From: Acetobacter garciniae
GTDB taxonomy: Bacteria; Pseudomonadota; Alphaproteobacteria; Acetobacterales; Acetobacteraceae
Assembly (NCBI RefSeq): GCF_017377735.1
Contig: NZ_JAFVMH010000001.1
Coordinates: 186,001-250,000, forward strand
DNA length: 64,000 nucleotides
Direction of reading: 5' to 3'
The notes beneath the pieces are model-generated. The model was not told where the DNA came from, did no database searches, and saw nothing but the letters and a program-made list of their open reading frames with translations. Each line of letters starts with the position of its first letter. The stretch's first letter is position 1. The position numbers were made by a program, and so were the translations under genes. Positions 25,577-34,403 of this stretch are shown here, piece after piece.

Positions 25577-26431
25577 ATGGCTGAAACCGTAACATTTTCG
25601 GGTGGCGAAAGCCTGCCCGCCCTGGGCGTGGGCACCTGGAACATGGGGGATTCGCCCGCCCGCCGCGCGCATGAGATCGAAAGCCTGCGCTATGCCATCG
25701 AACATGGGGTGAAGGTGGTGGACACGGCGGAAATGTATGGCAATGGCCGGTCCGAAAGCCTGGTGGGGGAAGCCATCGGCCCGCTGCGCGACCAGGTGTT
25801 CCTGGTCAGCAAGGTCCTGCCGTCCAATGCGTCGGCCAAAGGGGTGGCGCAAAGCTGCCGCCAGTCCCTGCGCAGGCTGGGCACCGACCGGCTGGACCTG
25901 TACCTGCTGCACTGGCGCGGCAGCGTGCCGCTGGCGGAAACGGTCGAAGCCTTTCGCACCCTCCAGCGCGAAGGGCTGATCCGCCATTGGGGTGTCTCCA
26001 ATTTCGACACCCGCGACATGCGTGACCTGGATAGCTGCACGAAGGCGGGAGAATGCGCCGCCAACCAGATCCTGTACAGCCTGGAACATCGCGGCGTGGA
26101 ATACGACCTGCTCAAGGCGGATAGCACGCGCAGGGCCGTGACCATGGCGTATTCGCCCATCGGGCAGGGGGGTGCGCTACTGGCCGAGCCCGCTCTCGCA
26201 CGGGTGGCGGCGCGGCATGCCACATCCACCGGCCCCGCCACACCTGCGCAGGTCGCGCTGGCCTGGGTGCTGCGCCAGCCCAACATGCTGGCCATACCCA
26301 AGGCAGGCAGCCCCGAGCATATGCGCCTGAACCTTGCGGCACCCGAAATAGCGCTGGATGCAATGGATCTCGCGGAACTGGACAGCGCGTTCCCGCCCCC
26401 GCGCGCAAAAGAACCGCTGGAGATGATCTGA
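25577..26431 (+). CDS. Aldo/keto reductase
   Basis: 284 residues from the ATG at 25577 (GGGAG upstream). The TIM-barrel fold has the full catalytic tetrad: Asp49 and Tyr54 (VVDTAEMYGNGRSE), Lys79 (LVSKVLP) and His112 (YLLHWRG), with the NADPH-binding SxF/SNF (WGVSNFD) and the IPKAGSPEHMRLNL segment near the C-terminus. The enzyme would reduce an aldehyde or ketone with NADPH. The substrate cannot be deduced; the closest group is the YeaE/2,5-diketogluconate reductase-like set. It is divergent from holC by 107 bp and convergent with the HtrA gene. Confidence 0.92.
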   Translation: MAETVTFSGGESLPALGVGTWNMGDSPARRAHEIESLRYAIEHGVKVVDTAEMYGNGRSESLVGEAIGPLRDQVFLVSKVLPSNASAKGVAQSCRQSLRRLGTDRLDLYLLHWRGSVPLAETVEAFRTLQREGLIRHWGVSNFDTRDMRDLDSCTKAGECAANQILYSLEHRGVEYDLLKADSTRRAVTMAYSPIGQGGALLAEPALARVAARHATSTGPATPAQVALAWVLRQPNMLAIPKAGSPEHMRLNLAAPEIALDAMDLAELDSAFPPPRAKEPLEMI

Positions 26432-26476
26432 CCCCCGTGCCCCCCATGACCCCCGTGCCCTCCGTGGGGGCGGAGG

Positions 26477-27748
26477 TTAATGGGAATCCCCATCCTCCGA
26501 ATCCGGGCGGGTGCCGATATGCACGCCCAGCACCACGGGCTGCCTGGCGCGCAGGATGGTGATCTGTGCATCGCTGTCGGGCTGGATGGCGGCTACCGCA
26601 CGGATCAGGAAGCGGGCTGTCTCGACCCGTTCGGCGTTCAGCTTGGTAATGATATCGCCCCGGCGCAGCCCGCCGCGAAAGGCTGGGCCGTTGCGGTCCA
26701 CTTCCGCGACCTGCACGCCGGTATGGGTGGCGCTGTCTTCCAGCGTCGCACCCAGCCAGCCCCGGTCGATATGCCCGGTCTTGCGCAGCGTCTCCACAAT
26801 GGGAATGACCAGTTCGGAGGGAATTGAAAAACCAAGCCCGACAGACCCGCCGGTGGGGGAGACAATGGCCGTGTTCAGGGCCACCACCTGGCCGGCAAGG
26901 TTGAAGGTGGGCCCGCCCGAATTGCCGGGGTTGATGGGCGCATCCAGTTGCAGGAAATCGTCGAACGGGCTTGCTCCGATATCGCGCCCCCGGGCCGAGA
27001 CAATGCCCGCCGTCACGGACGAACCCAGGCCGAACGGGTTGCCTGCGGCCAGAATCCAGTCCCCCACCTGCACAAGGCGGCTGTCGCCCCAGCTTACATA
27101 GGGCAGGGGCTGGGGGCTTTCGATCTTGATGACGGCAATATCCGTCAGCGGGTCGAGCCCGGTCAGGGTCGCGGTATATTCCTGCCCGCCCATGAGCGAG
27201 ACCGTGATCTTGTCGGCATCTTCCACCACATGGCCGTTGGTGACGATAACCCCGCTGGGGTCGATCAGGAAGCCAGAGCCCGCTTCCAGCAGGTCGTCAT
27301 GGTGGCGGCGCATGCGTTCGCGGTAGCGGTGTTCAAGCGGCGTATCCCGCACAGATGATGGCAGCTTGCGCCGCGCCTGCGCATCCGTATCGCGCGTTAC
27401 GGCAATATTGACCACGGCGGGCACCACCTTGCGCACCAGCGGGGCAAAGCTTAACGGCCCGGTGCTGACAAGGGGCGTAGGGGCCGCAGTGCCATCCGCC
27501 CGCGCTGGCGTGGCCTCCCCCGCCAGCAGAAAGGCAAGCCCCGTTCCCGCCAGGGCAGCCCAGGCGCGGGCGTGGAAAATGACGGACAGCCCAGCGCAAA
27601 GCCCCCCGCTGAGCGGGCGCGAAAAGCCGCGGGCATTGCGGGTCTTTCTTGCCGCAAAGACCATGCGTTGCCCGCGCGCGGGGGCTTTGCCTGTCAGGGT
27701 CTGTCCGGCCTGTAGCGGTGCAGGTGGTCTGCGCAAGGGTGCGGTCAC
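26477..27748 (-). CDS. HtrA/DegP-family periplasmic serine protease with one PDZ domain
   Basis: 423 residues. The start is uncertain: Met1 at 27748 or Met29 (MVFAARKTRN). An Arg-rich stretch is followed by a hydrophobic segment (AWAALAGTGLAFLLAGEA), so it is exported or membrane-tethered. The trypsin-like domain has the triad His173 (TNGHVV), Asp203 (LTDIAVIK) and Ser277 (GNSGGP). One PDZ domain follows (RGWLGATLEDSATHTGVQV... to about 415), so it is DegS-like in layout rather than DegP (two PDZ). The role is cleavage or surveillance of misfolded envelope proteins. A 7-bp tandem repeat begins 142 bp upstream of the start. Confidence 0.87.
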   Translation of the reverse strand: MTAPLRRPPAPLQAGQTLTGKAPARGQRMVFAARKTRNARGFSRPLSGGLCAGLSVIFHARAWAALAGTGLAFLLAGEATPARADGTAAPTPLVSTGPLSFAPLVRKVVPAVVNIAVTRDTDAQARRKLPSSVRDTPLEHRYRERMRRHHDDLLEAGSGFLIDPSGVIVTNGHVVEDADKITVSLMGGQEYTATLTGLDPLTDIAVIKIESPQPLPYVSWGDSRLVQVGDWILAAGNPFGLGSSVTAGIVSARGRDIGASPFDDFLQLDAPINPGNSGGPTFNLAGQVVALNTAIVSPTGGSVGLGFSIPSELVIPIVETLRKTGHIDRGWLGATLEDSATHTGVQVAEVDRNGPAFRGGLRRGDIITKLNAERVETARFLIRAVAAIQPDSDAQITILRARQPVVLGVHIGTRPDSEDGDSH

Positions 27749-27890
27749 GGCAGGGATATCACGTCATAAGCCATATCGATTTCTGGCCCTGTTTACGTGG
27801 TTTGCGCAACCGTTATGCCAAGGGGCAGGCGCGATTTTCTCGGCTTTGTCTTAATTCCGTCTTGCGGCAGGGGCGGGTGCCGTTCGGATA

Positions 27891-27980
27891 TGCTCGATGC
27901 TCGATGCTCGATGCTCGATGCTCGATGCTCGATGCTCGATGCTCGATGCTCGATGCTCGATGCTCGATGCTCGATGCTCG
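27891..27980. repeat. 7-bp tandem repeat, TGCTCGA x 12.9
   Basis: Twelve perfect copies of TGCTCGA and six bases of a thirteenth, without a single mismatch over 90 bp, so the array is probably young and length-variable. Each unit contains the palindrome TCGA. It is 142 bp upstream of the htrA-like start and 87 bp past the hrpB stop, both on the minus strand, in otherwise non-coding DNA (27749-28067). Read in frame it would give a 7-residue repeat, but no ribosome site or closed gene supports translation. Confidence 0.97.
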
Positions 27981-28067
27981 GGGGCGGGGTAGCGCCGCCG
28001 TGTTCCGGGGCGAATGCTTTGCGCTTGGCCCGCGCGGCCGCACTGCGGGCCCGGGCGTTGGGCGTCG

Positions 28068-30737
28068 TTATTGCGGGCGCGTGCGGGGGCGGGCCGGGGC
28101 CAAAGCAGGGTTTTCGGGCCAGTCATGCCTTGGGTAGCGCCCGCGCATGTCGCGGCGCATATCGGCCCAGCCACCCTGCCAGAACCCGGCCAGATCCGCC
28201 GTAATGGCCTGGGGCCGCCCGGCGGGGGAAAGCAGGGCCAGCCGCAGGGGCACCCGCCCGCCTGCCAGCCGGGGTGTTTCGCTGGTGCCGTAGAAAGCCT
28301 GCGCACGGGCCGCAGCCACGGGCACGGGCTGGGTGTAATCGACCTCCGCCCGGCCGCCGGGAAAAGCCAGGGCAGTGGGCAGTTCACGGTCCAGCCAGGT
28401 GGCATGCGCATAGCCCAGATGGTTGCGCAGCACGGTGGCGATGTCGATCTCGCGCAGCGCGGCCAATGTGGCGCGCCCTTCCATGAAAGGGGCGAACCAG
28501 TCCGGTGCGTCCTGCGCCAGGGTGGGGGATGAAAAATCCGGCCAGTCCTGTGGCATGTCCGTATTCTGCGGGGCCAGGCTGCGCGCGATCTCAACCCGTG
28601 CCTGAAGCTGGCGCACGGTATCGGTCCAGTTCAGGGCGGTTTCGATATTGGCCTGCACATGGGCCAGCAGCAGGGGGCCGGCATCTTGGGGGCGGACCTT
28701 TTCGGTGCGGTCGCGCAGCACAAGGCAGCCGATGCGCATGCGCCTGCGGGCCATGATATTGCCGCTGACCGGGTCCAGCGTGGTTTCCACCTGTTCGCGC
28801 GTGCGCGCCAGCACGGCGGGGGGCAGGTTGTCGGCGTCCAGTGCCGCCGCAAGCCTGATTTCGGCAGCGGCGCGCAGGTGCAGCCCCGCTACGGCCAGCA
28901 GGCGCGCCGTACCCAGCCCGTCATCGCGCCGCAGGCGGGCATTGCTGCCATTGGCCAGCCGGAAACTGCCGATTTCCCCCCGGCTTAACGCGATCCGGTC
29001 GGGAAAGCCCGCGGCCAGCAGGGGGGCGGCCTCACCCTGGGCCGCAAGCCGGGCGGGCAGGCCCAGCCGCGTGCGGAAACGGCCTGCCGCCTGACGGATG
29101 CGGGCCAGCGCCGCGCGATCCGCCTGCGGGTGGTCGCCGCCTGCGATCAGGTCCAGCCGCAGGCCGATATCGGCGGGTGGCACGGGGGGCGGGCCGCCGC
29201 CACCGCTCTGGCGCGGGCGCAGCGGGTCGCGTTCTTCCAGCAAAGCGGCCAGATCGGCGGCCAGTGCGGCCTCGGCCGGGGTTCGGGCGGCCAGCAGCAT
29301 GGCGGCCAGGCGCGGATGGGTGCCAAGCCCCGCCATGCGCCGCCCCAGCGGGGTTATGGCCCCGTTGTCGTCCAGCGCCCCAAGCAGCACCAGCAAGTCG
29401 CGCGCCACGGCCACGGCGGCACCGGGTGGGGTGTCCAGCAAAGGCAGGCCAGCGTGGGACAGGCCAGTATCGGGCACACCAGTATCGGGCTGGCCAGTCG
29501 TGCCGTCTTCCTGCGTGTCGGTCCCTACCGTGTCGGCCCATAAGGTGGTGGCCAGAACGAAGTCGGACAGGTCGGCTTCCAGAATTTCGGGCTTGTCGTG
29601 CTGGGGCAGGGCGCGTTCGGTATGGGGGGTCCACAGGCAGTAGGCCACACCCGGGGCCTCGCGCCCCGCGCGGCCCGCGCGCTGGCGGGCGGCGGCCTTT
29701 GAAATGCGCACCGTATCCAGCCGCGAAAGCCCGGCCCCGGCATCGAACCGGGGTGTGCGGCGGAAACCGCAATCCACCACCGCGCGTACCCCCGGTACGG
29801 TCAGCGATGTCTCGGCAATGGAGGTGGCCAGGATAACCCGTCTTTCCCCTTCATTGCCGGGGCGCAGCACGCGAGCCTGTTCGGCCGGGTGCAGTTCCCC
29901 ATGCAAGGGCAGGACCGTCGCGCCCGTATCGGCCAGCAGTTGGGTCGTGCGCCGAATCTCGCCCGTGCCGGGCAGAAAGACCAGGATATCGCCCTGCGTT
30001 TCCGCCAGAGCCTGCCGCACTCCGCTGGCCGTGGCGGCAGGGATGTCGCGCAGGGTGGGAATATCCTTTTTGGCGTGGTGTATGCTCAACTCGAACATGC
30101 GCCCCGCACTGGTGAAGACGGGCGCGTTCATATAGGCGGCCAGTTTTTCGGTTTCCGCCGTGGCGGACATGGCCACCAGCCGCAGGTCCGGGCGCAGGCT
30201 GCGTTGCAGGTCCAGGCAGAAGGCCAGGGCCAGGTCGGCATCGAGCGAGCGTTCATGCACTTCGTCGATAATGACGCAGGCCACGCCTTCCAGCATGGGG
30301 TCGTCCAGCAGGCGGCGCAGGAACAGGCCTTCGGTCAGCACCTCGATACGCGTGCGGCCCGACATGGCGGAATCCACACGGGTGCGATAGCCCACAAACC
30401 CGCCTGCCTCCTCCCCCATAAGCGAGGCAATGCGCTGCGCTGCCGCCCGTGCGGCCAGCCGCCGGGGTTCGAGCATGATGATCCGCTCATCCGGCGCGCG
30501 CCAGGGGGCGGCGGCCAATACGGGTGGAATGGATGTGGTCTTGCCCGCCCCGGGGGGGGCCACCACAATCGCGTTGATGGGCGCATGCGCATTCCCCGCG
30601 CCTTCCGTCTGTCCGGCGGCCCCTGCCAGATGTGCGCACAAGGCAGGCAGGATTTCGCGCACGGGCAGGCCGTCGGCAATGCGGATCATGTCGGGCAGGG
30701 AAGGGGCTGGTTCAGGCATGCGCAGAAAATGGTCCAT
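28068..30737 (-). CDS. hrpB: ATP-dependent RNA helicase HrpB
   Basis: 889 residues. DEAH-box helicase core: Walker A PPGAGKTTSIP (Lys66), DEVH box at 158-161, MSATAET motif III, and motif VI in RQRAGRAGREAPG. The C-terminal HrpB-specific domain ends near the QVFYGTSETPRLAGGRVPL-like stretch (AFYGTSETP). HrpB is a DExH helicase common in proteobacteria with no firmly assigned substrate. Residues about 400-440 contain a repeat-like insert (TDTQEDGTTGQPDTGVPDTG). Met7 or Met17 could also be the start. Nothing lies between it and the upstream lipoprotein gene but 340 bp of non-coding DNA. Confidence 0.93.
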   Translation of the reverse strand: MDHFLRMPEPAPSLPDMIRIADGLPVREILPALCAHLAGAAGQTEGAGNAHAPINAIVVAPPGAGKTTSIPPVLAAAPWRAPDERIIMLEPRRLAARAAAQRIASLMGEEAGGFVGYRTRVDSAMSGRTRIEVLTEGLFLRRLLDDPMLEGVACVIIDEVHERSLDADLALAFCLDLQRSLRPDLRLVAMSATAETEKLAAYMNAPVFTSAGRMFELSIHHAKKDIPTLRDIPAATASGVRQALAETQGDILVFLPGTGEIRRTTQLLADTGATVLPLHGELHPAEQARVLRPGNEGERRVILATSIAETSLTVPGVRAVVDCGFRRTPRFDAGAGLSRLDTVRISKAAARQRAGRAGREAPGVAYCLWTPHTERALPQHDKPEILEADLSDFVLATTLWADTVGTDTQEDGTTGQPDTGVPDTGLSHAGLPLLDTPPGAAVAVARDLLVLLGALDDNGAITPLGRRMAGLGTHPRLAAMLLAARTPAEAALAADLAALLEERDPLRPRQSGGGGPPPVPPADIGLRLDLIAGGDHPQADRAALARIRQAAGRFRTRLGLPARLAAQGEAAPLLAAGFPDRIALSRGEIGSFRLANGSNARLRRDDGLGTARLLAVAGLHLRAAAEIRLAAALDADNLPPAVLARTREQVETTLDPVSGNIMARRRMRIGCLVLRDRTEKVRPQDAGPLLLAHVQANIETALNWTDTVRQLQARVEIARSLAPQNTDMPQDWPDFSSPTLAQDAPDWFAPFMEGRATLAALREIDIATVLRNHLGYAHATWLDRELPTALAFPGGRAEVDYTQPVPVAAARAQAFYGTSETPRLAGGRVPLRLALLSPAGRPQAITADLAGFWQGGWADMRRDMRGRYPRHDWPENPALAPARPRTRPQ

Positions 30738-31077
30738 GTCTGGGACGGCCGAGCCCGGTCAGGGGCAGGGCCGGGAAGGGGCGGAATTTTCGTCCGGCAT
30801 AGGGCGCGCTATCCCCGCGATGGACGCAAGCACGTTCAAGCAGGTGCGGGCAGGCAGGACCGGGGGCGGGAATGTCCGGGCCTGCGGCGGTAGCGCGGGG
30901 GTGAACTGTCCTGGCCTGTGGGAAAAACGGGTCTGGTTCACTCTCTGCTTGTCTGGCACGCCGCGGGAACCGTGCTTTCATGCCCATGGCCACACCGGCA
31001 ATAACAGGCCCGCTGGCCCCTCTCCGCCCCCGGTGGATGGAACGGACAGGACGGCCTTTGCCCCGGGGCCTGCTGCT
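30738..31077. other. Non-coding stretch between the lipoprotein gene and hrpB
   Basis: 340 bp. No frame with ribosome site, no tRNA-like fold, no repeat and no convincing terminator was seen. It presumably holds the hrpB promoter. Confidence 0.5.
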
Positions 31078-32031
31078 TTACTGTCCGGTCGTGGTCTGCC
31101 CCGGCAGTTTGAGGAACCCTGCCTTGGGGGATACGCCCTTGGTCACGGGTTTGGATGACGTTGCCGGGGTTGAGCTATCCTCCCCCGCGGGGAAAACGGG
31201 GTTGGGTTCACTGTCCTGCGCGCTGGGTGCGGGCGTGCTGGCCGGGGCCGGTGCCACTGCCGGAGCCGGGCTGTTCACCGTCGTGTCCGGTGCGTTGGCG
31301 GGCACGGTGGGGGAATTGTCCAGCGGGGGGGCGAGTGCGGGTGCCTGGCCATTGACCGGGGGAACATTGCCTGCCCCGCCCGTCACGTTGCCGGGCTGGT
31401 CCGTGGTCTCACCGGGGCCTGCCAGCGGCTGGGCCTGTATGGCGTCGCCCACCGGGGCACCGCCTGCATCGACCAGCCACTTGCTCAGCGAATGGCGCAT
31501 TTCATATTCGAACTCGACATTGAGCGTTTGCATCATGTCCTTGGTGAGTTCGTACAGGTTGGCGGCACTTTCGACATTGCCCGAAGGGTCAGGGTGCAGT
31601 GTCTGCGTGGCCTGCGCGCCCGCAAAGGCGATGCGCTGCCCGCCGGGATTGATGATGTCGAGATGCACCGCAACCTTGCCCGCCAGCGTGCCGCCCGGTT
31701 CATGCAGGATGGAGGCCTGCTCGATCACGAAGCGCGCCTTGGTCGCAACCCCTACCGTGCCCTTGGCGGCCAGCCTGTCTTCGGCCATCTGCCGCACGGC
31801 CACGACCGGCGGCGTGGGGGCCTTGTAGCCGATATCGCCTTCCACCGGCTGGGCAACGGTCTTGTCGCTGATGCTCAGCGAACTGACGTTGAGGTTGATC
31901 TGGTTGAGATAATCGTAGCGCAGCGGGGCGAACTGCTTGGGCTGGTCGTCATCCGCGCATCCGCAGAGCAGGGTGGGCAGCATGAGAACCGCCGCCAGGC
32001 AGAAATGGCGCGGACGGGAAAACAGCATCAT
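31078..32031 (-). CDS. Lipoprotein with a Pro/Ala-rich C-terminal tail, unknown function
   Basis: 317 residues. The N-terminus carries a lipoprotein signal (LAAVLMLPTLLCGC) with the lipid Cys at 23 or 25. Residues about 40-190 form the folded part, with regular alternating beta/helix character and no catalytic motif. From about 195 on, a low-complexity tail of Pro, Ala, Gly, Thr and Asn (VPPVNGQAPALAPPLDNSPT and similar) suggests an extended linker in the periplasm. No family is recognised. The start could be Met2. It is separate from hslO (57 bp upstream on the same strand). Confidence 0.8.
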   Translation of the reverse strand: MMLFSRPRHFCLAAVLMLPTLLCGCADDDQPKQFAPLRYDYLNQINLNVSSLSISDKTVAQPVEGDIGYKAPTPPVVAVRQMAEDRLAAKGTVGVATKARFVIEQASILHEPGGTLAGKVAVHLDIINPGGQRIAFAGAQATQTLHPDPSGNVESAANLYELTKDMMQTLNVEFEYEMRHSLSKWLVDAGGAPVGDAIQAQPLAGPGETTDQPGNVTGGAGNVPPVNGQAPALAPPLDNSPTVPANAPDTTVNSPAPAVAPAPASTPAPSAQDSEPNPVFPAGEDSSTPATSSKPVTKGVSPKAGFLKLPGQTTTGQ

Positions 32032-32087
32032 GGCGTGTACCTGAAATAGCGGGTTGAATGGCGGAAAATGCAGTTTCTAGCAGGTCT

Positions 32088-33035
32088 TTACAGGTCGGCG
32101 GCAATATCCTTGCGCGGAAAGTGAAAATCCTTGTTGCAGAATTCGCACGTCATCACGATCGTACCGCTTTCCTCGCTCATATGGTCCAGATCGTCGTCAG
32201 GGAAGGTCTGGAGCACCTCCGCCAGGCGCGCGCGTGAACACCGGCAGCCGAATGCCAAGGCGCGCGGGTGGCTGACATGCAGGTTTTCTTCATGGAACAG
32301 GCGGTGCAGCAGTTGCGCGGGCGGCAGGCTGTCATCCAGCAGTTCGGCGGTGGAAAGGGTCGAAGCCAGGATGGTCGCGGTTTCCCAGTTGGCTTCGGCC
32401 TCGGCATTGTCCACCACATGGGCCCCGCCTTCCCCCGCGATCCGTTCGAGCACAAGCCCGCCCGCCCGCCATCCCGCATCGGTCATGGTGCAGGACAGCA
32501 TCAGCCAGCAGGCGTGCTGTTCGCTGGTGGTGAAGTAATGCGTGGCCATGGCCGCAAGCGTGTCGCCCGCGATATCCACAATACCCTGGTGGCGATCCGT
32601 ATCCGGCCCCTGGTCCACCGTCAGCGCCAGATAACCGTCCCCCAGCAGTTCGCGGTCCAGCGGGCGGGGTGTCTGGGCCAGCAGGGCTTCAAGCGCGTCT
32701 TCATCCGTGCGGACGTAAAACCGCAGGGCCCCGGTATCGGTGCAGTCGGCCACCAGCATGGAGACCGGGCCGTTGCCCTTGATCTGGAGCGAAAACGAGC
32801 CCTGGAATTTCAGGGCCGAGGCAAGGCTTGCCACCAAGGCCAGCGCCTTGCCCGCCAGGCTGGTTACGGGGGCGGGGTTGTCGTGGCGGGTCAGCAGCGC
32901 ATCGGCCAGCACGCCAAGGCGCACAAGGCGGCCACGCACGGGGCGGCCTGCCAGATAGAAAGGCGTTACACCGCCCGGAACCACCAGATCAGGCACATCG
33001 GGGCGGTCGCGGTCGAGAAAAGCCGGTTTTTCCAT
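32088..33035 (-). CDS. hslO: Hsp33, redox-regulated holdase chaperone
   Basis: 315 residues. The C-terminal zinc switch is intact: Cys264-x-Cys266 (GCRCS) and Cys297-x2-Cys300 (CEFC). Under oxidation these form disulfides, zinc leaves, and the protein holds unfolding clients. The N-terminal domain is normal for the family (FYLAGRPVRGRLVRLG start), although the linker region and sequence around residues 60-140 look diverged from E. coli Hsp33. It is downstream of argF and the small gene, on the same strand, 57 bp after the latter. Confidence 0.93.
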   Translation of the reverse strand: MEKPAFLDRDRPDVPDLVVPGGVTPFYLAGRPVRGRLVRLGVLADALLTRHDNPAPVTSLAGKALALVASLASALKFQGSFSLQIKGNGPVSMLVADCTDTGALRFYVRTDEDALEALLAQTPRPLDRELLGDGYLALTVDQGPDTDRHQGIVDIAGDTLAAMATHYFTTSEQHACWLMLSCTMTDAGWRAGGLVLERIAGEGGAHVVDNAEAEANWETATILASTLSTAELLDDSLPPAQLLHRLFHEENLHVSHPRALAFGCRCSRARLAEVLQTFPDDDLDHMSEESGTIVMTCEFCNKDFHFPRKDIAADL

Positions 33036-33092
33036 GAAAAAAGTCTATCCTGCGCGGGTCAATGACAAAACACGGCGGCCCAGCCGAGTGTT

Positions 33093-33407
33093 TCAGATAT
33101 CGGCGGAAATATCGAGTTCGAGTTTTTCCAGCTTCTGTTCCAGGGCGCGCTGGCCCGTCGTATCCAGCCCCAGCCCATCCTGCAATGCCCGCAAGAGCCC
33201 CTTGCGGCAGGCATCGTGTTCACGGTCCAGATCGCCCGCGCGCCCGCACCGGGCCAGGCAGTCCAGGTAGGAGGCGCGGAAAGGGGCCAGCTTCGTGCCG
33301 CCATAGGGCAGGGTGGCCAGGATCGCATCCAGGCTGCTTTCCACCCACCCCGGGGTGCTGGGCGTTTCTTCCGTCGTGGACAGGTTGGGGGATACGCCGT
33401 CGTTCAT
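33093..33407 (-). CDS. Small conserved protein between argF and hslO, unknown
   Basis: 104 residues. The ATG at 33407 is 3 bp after the argF stop and has AAGGAA as ribosome site, so it is translated in the arginine operon. Residues 20-100 are helical with three cysteines (CLARC, ACRKG) and a Leu-rich C-terminal helix (LEQKLEKLELDISADI). No signal or membrane segment. No family is recognised. Confidence 0.7.
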   Translation of the reverse strand: MNDGVSPNLSTTEETPSTPGWVESSLDAILATLPYGGTKLAPFRASYLDCLARCGRAGDLDREHDACRKGLLRALQDGLGLDTTGQRALEQKLEKLELDISADI

Positions 33408-33410
33408 CGG

Positions 33411-34403
33411 TTATTCCTTGCCGAAAGATGTCCAGTTCGAACCGCCGAGCGTCCAGGCCAGGATACCCTTTTGGGCATGCAGGCGATTTTCCGCCTCGTC
33501 GAACACGACGGAATGGCGGCCTTCGAACACGTCCTTGGTCATTTCCTCCCCTATATGGGCAGGCAGGCAGTGCATGAACAGGGCATTGGGGGCCGCGCGG
33601 GCCATCAGTTCGGCGTTCACACGGTAGGGTTCGAGCCTTGCGATGCGTGAGGCCGCTTCTTCCTGCGAGTCGGACATGCTGACCCAGGTATCGGTCACGA
33701 TACAGTCCGCCCCGGCAACGGCGGCATGCGGGTCGGATGTCCACTGCACGTCGCCCCCTTCGCGGCGGGCCCAGTCAAGGGCGGCCTGCGGGGGCTTCAT
33801 GTCCATCGGTGTCGCCGCGCGCAGCGAAAAGCCGAAACGCACCGCCCCTTCGATCAGCGAGACAAGGACATTGTTGCCATCGCCCGTCCAGGCGAAGGTG
33901 CGCCCGCGTACGGGGCCGCGATGTTCCTCGAACGTCATGATATCGGCCAGGATCTGCACGGGGTGCGAAGTGGGGGTCAGGCCGTTGATCACGGGCACGT
34001 CGGCCCAGCGCGCGAGTTCGTGCAGCGTGTCGGTATTGCCCGTGCGCAGCACGATGGCATCCACAAAGCGCGAGAGCACGCGCGCCGTATCGGCAATGCT
34101 TTCCCCCCGCCCGATCTGCATTTCCTGCGGGGAAAGCACGACGGCATCGCCCCCGAGCTGGCGAATGCCCACCTCGAAGGAAACGCGCGTGCGGGTGGAC
34201 GGCTTGGACAGGATCAGCCCCAGTTGCCGCCCGGCCAGCGGCTGGCGCGGATGCAGGGGAAAACGCCGCCCCTGCTGCATGCGCTTCATGCTGCTGGCAA
34301 CGTCCAGGATCTGGCGCAGTGTCGCCGCGTCCAGGTCCTTGAGGTCCAGGAAATGGCGCGGTGCCGTGGCCGTGTAGGAAGAGGCTGTGGCGACTGCGCT
34401 CAC
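33411..34403 (-). CDS. argF: Ornithine carbamoyltransferase
   Basis: 330 residues. The carbamoyl-phosphate site SKPSTRTR (66-73), the HPVQ loop ([11 protein letters not shown]) and the ornithine-binding FMHCLPAH are all present. It converts ornithine and carbamoyl phosphate to citrulline in arginine biosynthesis. The ATG overlaps the argD stop (ATGA), so the two are coupled. Confidence 0.97.
   Translation of the reverse strand: MSAVATASSYTATAPRHFLDLKDLDAATLRQILDVASSMKRMQQGRRFPLHPRQPLAGRQLGLILSKPSTRTRVSFEVGIRQLGGDAVVLSPQEMQIGRGESIADTARVLSRFVDAIVLRTGNTDTLHELARWADVPVINGLTPTSHPVQILADIMTFEEHRGPVRGRTFAWTGDGNNVLVSLIEGAVRFGFSLRAATPMDMKPPQAALDWARREGGDVQWTSDPHAAVAGADCIVTDTWVSMSDSQEEAASRIARLEPYRVNAELMARAAPNALFMHCLPAHIGEEMTKDVFEGRHSVVFDEAENRLHAQKGILAWTLGGSNWTSFGKE

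Noticed and set aside
27891..27980. Array as CRISPR
   Set aside because: The repeat unit is 7 bp, directly abutting, with no spacers and no cas genes in the window.
27797..28204. Open frames with a 7-residue repeat (SMLDARC) across the heptamer array
   Set aside because: Both strands are open only because the repeat unit lacks stops in all frames; no ribosome site or conserved flanking protein.
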